This document shows positions 59,975 through 64,000 of a DNA stretch of 64,000 nt, in pieces (positions within the stretch are counted from its first letter, which is position 1; each line of letters opens with the position of its first letter). The translations under genes were made by a program, and so were the position numbers. The stretch spans positions 248,001 through 312,000 of the forward strand of contig JAANYP010002100.1 in assembly GCA_020465985.1 (NCBI GenBank). The letters run 5' to 3'. Below the pieces are notes generated by a model. It worked only from the letters and a program-made list of their open reading frames with translations. It was not told where the DNA came from and ran no database searches. The DNA comes from Centrapalus pauciflorus. Its lineage: Eukaryota; Streptophyta; Magnoliopsida; Asterales; Asteraceae.

Positions 59975-60955
59975 AGGGATGATCAAATAAATCGAAAAAT
60001 TTAAAAGAAAAATAGAAAAACCGAACCAAAAAAATCAAAACGAAGAAAAACCGGCAGTTTGGTTTATGTGTTTTCTAAAAATCACAATTTGCGATTCGGT
60101 GTGGTTTTTGTAAAAAAAAAAACTAAACTGATATTAATCGAACCTCACCAATACTTGTAAATATAAGTATATATGATTACGCGTGGGTTCAATGGAGAAC
60201 CTCTATGCATCGAAGAACCTTGGGATCCAAAATACATCGTTAGAATATCGTAATGCATCACGTACAAATTGATGCATCACGCGGGAATTTGATGCATCAC
60301 GTGGAGATAATGATGCATCACGAGAGGAATTGTGATGCATTTGTGGTGGTGCATGGAGGTTCTTCAAGGTTTTTCGATGCATGGATGTTCTTCATTGAAC
60401 CCACCCCTATATGATTATATGTTTATAATTTTATAATTTTGTCAACAATATATATATGAGTATATATTTATTATTTTATATGCATTGACAACATTGTTCA
60501 AAGCTTGAAACATTGACAACGAGTTAAATTTTTATTTTTTAATTTATGTGTTTAGATATTTATTTTTTTAAGTATTTAGTATTTATACATATTTACATAC
60601 ATATACATATATGTGTATGTATTATTTAATAACTAATGTTATAACTTATAACTAATATTGTTTGACTCATGAAATCATGAACAAAATGAAAGACTATAAA
60701 CACAAAAAGATTAAAAGATGAAGTATTCTAACATTGTAAATGGTAATAAATCATCAAAAGACGGTTGTTAATTCTCATCTTTCATAAATACCAATGTTAA
60801 TTTTAAAAACTAAAAAAACCAAAACGCACCAAACCGCAAAGAAAACCAGAAAAGCCAAACCGTAAAAATCACACAAACTCAGTTTTTTGTTTTTAAAAAC
60901 TGTACTTTCGGTTTAGTTAGTTTCTAATTATCCTCTTGCTTAGTTTTTCGATGCT
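59975..60955. mobile_element. Degenerate hAT-like element with AAACCG subterminal motifs
   Basis: The left end TAGGGATGATCAAATAAATC and the right end, reading GAGGATAATTAGAAACTAAC on the other strand, are weakly inverted. Motifs AAACCG, CGGTTT and CCAAACCGT crowd 60010-60140 and 60810-60920. No target duplication is seen. The element at 60180-60408 is inserted inside it. Confidence 0.45.
60180..60408. mobile_element. GATGCATCACG mini-element with 9-bp target duplication
   Basis: Perfect 9-bp duplications ATATGATTA lie at 60171-60179 and 60409-60417, pointing to the Mutator superfamily. Ends are CGCGTGGGTTCAATGGAG and, on the other strand, AGGGGTGGGTTCAATGAAG. The core holds four units based on GATGCATCACGCGGGAATT, one with CACGTG (60298). 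At 229 bp, it closely matches the copy at 37333. Confidence 0.85.
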
Positions 60956-60959
60956 TGTA

Positions 60960-62019
60960 TTTGGAGTAATTTGTTTTTCTATTAAATATTATTTGCTTTC
61001 TGAATAAAAGAAATATAAAACCATGAAAGAAATTTTTTAAAAAAATAAATTAAAAAACCATCATGTTATCATTTTGATTTGAAATCAACGAAAAATCAAC
61101 ACACTTGATGTGAAGATCATAGTTATCATTTGTCAACATCTAGTTAACATGAGAAATCGATATATTAACAATTACAAAGATCAATATCATTATAAGCCAA
61201 ATCATGAGCAAACATGAGGAACAAACACTATATCATTGTTATTGTGAGACATTGACATGACCTGATGGACAAGGCACGACCGTGATCGAAACATCATTAT
61301 TTACACAGTACACGTAATGTAGTTTGAAACATCTATATAAGCTTGAAAGTACTAAATGTAGTTATCCTTTAAAATAATTGTTAAAAAGGTTGTATAATAT
61401 ATATCTTTCAATTACAAATATGTTTGTCTACATTTTATACAAAAGTATTTGAGGACTTGAAAAAGATTTTTGGTATTGATTATTAAGGAAAAGTATTAGA
61501 ATGTTACGTTTTTAATAATATAAATAATTTATTTTATACTTGCATCATCAAAATCTCTAACCATGGATTTTCCACCGCTCCCATTTGGAGCTGCAGGTTC
61601 ATTGCATTTTATTAATTCTATAAAATTACTACATCCATCTTAATTTAAATGTTCAATTTACTAATATTTTAAATTAGCAAATTGTTACGTGTCAATTGCT
61701 GGTGATGACATATGATACCACAAGAGAGTAACATGAGGGTGGAAGATAAATTTAAAGAGGGAAAGTTAATTAGATTTTTTGAGATTTACTTGATTAGAGT
61801 CATAACCTTACACAGGGCTAACCCATTGGAATATGTAACTTGGGCTATTAACTCAGGATCCAACAGCCAATGGGACCCAAATTTTTTCTTTTCCTATATG
61901 ATCCCTAGGCTATACATATTTACATGGTTGTTTTCTTTAATCTTTAATTATTATATATACATACATATTCATAGGTATTTTATAAGTTTTTGTGTCAGAC
62001 CTCAAAAACGATAAGAATG
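60960..62019. other. AT-rich intergenic sequence
   Basis: No supported gene. The ORF at 61712-62014 (100 codons) has no motif I recognise and ends in a low-complexity Tyr/Ile run. Confidence 0.4.
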
Positions 62020-62189
62020 GCACTAACCTTACATGTTTTGTACTTTTCTACGATTTAGTTCATTCATGTTATTTTTACCAATAAAAATATTTATTAATTT
62101 ATTCATTTTTTGTTTTCAAAAATTTATAACTGCGTTATTCTTTTAAAACCTGAATTACTTATTATAATCGGAGAATATGGTTCGAGATG

Positions 62190-62515
62190 TACCAATCTTA
62201 TGCAGCGCACCAGAATGTACCACCTTTAAAAAACTTTTTTTTTTAATTTTTTTTCATAAACATGTTTTAATTAACATTATGAAGATCATATGTAAAACAT
62301 CTCCTATCTACTAAAAAATGATGTGAACACACACTTATATAATTTTGAATATATGTGAACGCATATTTATGTGATGCGTGTTTTCATGCACTTAGAGTGT
62401 TCGGATTTGCGTGAAATTTACATATGATCTGTGTAATGTTAATTAAAACATGTTTGTAAAGAAAAAATTAAAAAAAAAATTTACGAGTGGTACCTTCGGG
62501 TGTGCTGTCAAATAG
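62190..62515. mobile_element. MITE related to the 48130 element
   Basis: Ends read GTACCACCTTTAAAAAAC and the complement of GGTACCACTCGTAAA-like text. Shared core: CATAAACATGTTTTAATTAA, TATGTGATGCGTGTTTTCAT, GTGGTACCTT. It appears to interrupt an AATAAACCC-type fold-back whose parts lie at about 62030-62180 and 62540-62640. Confidence 0.55.
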
Positions 62516-62817
62516 GTGGTACTACTCACTTGAACCTAAATCTCTAATCGGATTATATTAGGTGAATTTTCAAATAAATAAATAATAATAATAAGAGACA
62601 AATTGTAAAAAAAATGAAAAACTTGGTAGATTTAACAAATTTGAAGAACTATCCCTGAAATTCCAATTTGAAATGAGAAAATCTGGATGTTTAGCAATCG
62701 TTGACCAAGAATTTTCATAGTACTTTAATGCAATTTCATATTTACACAGTATATCTACAAATTTTGCGTTTCAGCATCAGGCATTACCCATCGAATTTTA
62801 TAACTAAACTAAAACAT

Positions 62818-62823
62818 TTTATT
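62818..62823 (-). promoter_or_regulatory. Possible polyadenylation signal of the DVL gene
   Basis: AATAAA on the minus strand, about 208 nt past the stop of the peptide gene. Confidence 0.35.
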
Positions 62824-63030
62824 CTCTATTCACATCTTTCCTCCTCGTCTCACTGCAACGAATTCGAAGTCAAGGTTTAGCTAATTAGCTGAGATATGAT
62901 CTTACTTTTTATATGCACATGTAGCGGATATCCTCCACCGGTAACATTCTATCGCCGAACGACATCGTTTCAATCATCCATCTCTTCCGATCATCATCCT
63001 CTGTATCGATCGACTTCACAGCATACATAA

Positions 63031-63210
63031 TCAATCGGAAACGGAGTGATTTCTCCAACACATGAGCATAAACACGCATCGGCGGAGGATGTAAAGCCTG
63101 GTTCTCTGCTGCTTCACCATCGTTATACACCTTCTCCGGAAAGTAGATTTCCGGCGCCTTTGCCGTCTATAATCCGTTGACGATCGGATTAAGTATGAAT
63201 AAGCATCCAT
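63031..63210 (-). CDS. DVL/ROTUNDIFOLIA-like small peptide, 59 aa
   Basis: A single-exon minus-strand ORF opens with MDAYSYLIRS, has an Arg-rich stretch (15-27), and ends with the DVL/RTFL domain: RCITMVKQQRTRLYILRRC (27-45) then VFMLMCWRNH (46-55). Family landmarks are the QQR-x-x-LYILRRC core, a hydrophobic run and the CW pair near the end. DVL/RTFL peptides are small plant proteins that alter cell proliferation and organ shape when overexpressed and associate with the plasma membrane. The ATG is the first after the predicted start site (TATA box at 63292-63299). A longer overlapping ORF at 62909-63130 lies in another frame, needs a non-ATG start and lacks homology, so it is a shadow. Confidence 0.9.
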   Translation of the reverse strand: MDAYSYLIRSSTDYRRQRRRKSTFRRRCITMVKQQRTRLYILRRCVFMLMCWRNHSVSD

Positions 63211-63265
63211 AATTTATGGGGAAGTTGTTGGATTTAGAGGTCAAGTTTTCGCGTGATTGAATAGG
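63211..63265 (-). promoter_or_regulatory. Predicted 5' leader of the DVL gene
   Basis: About 55 bases between the expected transcription start (near 63265) and the ATG. An ATG at 63282-63280 lies upstream of the predicted start and should not be in the transcript. Confidence 0.4.
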
Positions 63266-63291
63266 ATTAATTTGTTGGGCATGTGTGTATG

Positions 63292-63299
63292 TATATATA
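63292..63299 (-). promoter_or_regulatory. TATA box of the DVL gene
   Basis: TATATATA on the minus strand, 82-89 bases upstream of the ATG. Confidence 0.6.
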
Positions 63300-63514
63300 G
63301 TGTGGAAGATTGAAAGGTCACGGGAAAAATGAGAGACTCCGCATTATTGTTAATGACATTAGTGCCCTTCTTTTTTTTTTCTTCAATCTTTATTCTATTT
63401 ACATACACATTTAATTATTGGACAACTTGACTAGTTGATATTACTATTTTGTAAGATACATATCCTCAAATATAATGGTTAATAATGTATATCAATTCAC
63501 AAACACACACACAT

Positions 63515-63711
63515 GGTGGGTTCAATGGACAACCTTTATCCATCAAAGAAACCTTGAAGAACCACAATACATCGTCAGAAAATGGTAATGCATCACGTGG
63601 AAGTCGATGCATCATGCGAGAATTTGATGCATCACGCGGGAATATGATGCATCACATGAGAATCGTGATACATTTGTGGTGGTGCATGAAAGTTTTTCAT
63701 TGAACTCCCCT
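63515..63711. mobile_element. GATGCATCACG mini-element upstream of the DVL gene
   Basis: Ends GGTGGGTTCAATGGACAACC and, on the other strand, AGGGGAGTTCAATGAAAAAC. The core has four GATGCATCACG-type units, one with a G-box (63594-63599). A CA run precedes it and a GT run follows. It begins about 215 bases upstream of the DVL TATA box. Confidence 0.75.
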
Positions 63712-64000
63712 ATATTTATATGTGTGTGTGTGTGTATAGGTGTGGCTTCAATGGAAAACCAATGTGCATCAGGAAACCATAGGAAACAATATGTACCAAT
63801 CACAGTCATTTGATCTGATGCATTCATTAAAAAGAATAGGTGACAATGATGGAATTAATATCACTTTTCGGATGCATCATCTGATCGATGAATCGGTGTG
63901 CATTGGGGCAAAATGGTAAATACGTAAAATGTCAAAATAAAACCTTCATGCTTTCCATTTAAATTATCAATTTTGTTTAATTTATAAATTCTATCAAAAT
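63712..64000. other. Microsatellite and related repeat at the window end
   Basis: A (GT)n run at 63720-63735 is followed by GGTGTGGCTTCAATGGAAAA, a start like that of the mini-element, but the interior (GATGCATTCATT, GGATGCATCATCTGATC) is different and the right end is unclear. No gene. Confidence 0.4.

Noticed and set aside
61712..62014. 100-codon plus-strand ORF
   Set aside because: No motif recognised and a low-complexity C-terminus; not enough for a gene call.
62909..63130. 73-codon minus-strand ORF overlapping the DVL gene
   Set aside because: Its first codon is GTG, no upstream in-frame ATG follows the promoter, and the DVL frame has clear family motifs.
1..64000. rRNA, tRNA genes, CRISPR arrays or bacterial-type operons
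   Set aside because: None seen; the only tRNA-like boxes belong to the SINE at 59250 and the sequence is eukaryotic.

Overview
The window is nuclear DNA of a flowering plant. It is AT-rich and repeat-dense, with spliced genes that use GT-AG introns and match plant-only protein families (DUF936, DVL/RTFL), plus plant-type LTR retrotransposons, MITEs, Helitrons and a tRNA-derived SINE. A eudicot fits best; I cannot name the species.

Only three host genes can be supported, all on the minus strand. (1) 32553-39227 is a three-exon gene for a 321-residue lysine-rich, acidic-patch protein. Its two introns (3.2 and 2.5 kb) are packed with mobile elements. (2) 40737-44214 is a five-exon gene for a 701-residue DUF936 protein, a plant family linked to cortical microtubules. 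It lies about 1.5 kb upstream of gene 1 in the same orientation. (3) 63031-63210 is a single-exon 59-codon gene for a DVL/ROTUNDIFOLIA-like peptide with its own TATA box. It is hidden because a longer ORF overlaps it in another frame.

The largest mobile element is a Ty3/gypsy chromovirus (Tekay/Del type) at 49484-57772. It has 1.7-kb LTRs, a 5-bp target duplication, primer binding site, polypurine tract and a gag-pol frame broken by one TAG. The LTRs differ at about five positions by eye, so the insertion is recent. A solo LTR with similar ends sits at 28146-30052.

Most of the rest is small DNA transposons, many with readable target-site duplications. There are hAT-like elements (9934, 18390, 24864, 30759, 58089), Mutator-like fold-back elements with 9-bp duplications (1847, 8194, 12588), PIF/Harbinger MITEs (16067, 33085), a CACTA-like element (21535) and Helitrons (22353 and a head-to-tail pair at 34580-36077). 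A family of about 230-bp elements carries tandem GATGCATCACG units and sits next to microsatellites (37333, 60180, 63515). Several elements are nested: a fold-back element inside another MITE, the retrotransposon inside a MITE, and a GATGCATCACG element inside a hAT-like element.

I found no rRNA or tRNA gene and no CRISPR array. No new multi-gene system is visible. The items most worth following up are the hidden DVL peptide gene, the G-box-bearing mini-element family (one copy just upstream of that gene), and the hAT element whose interior is a C-rich array followed by its G-rich inverse.
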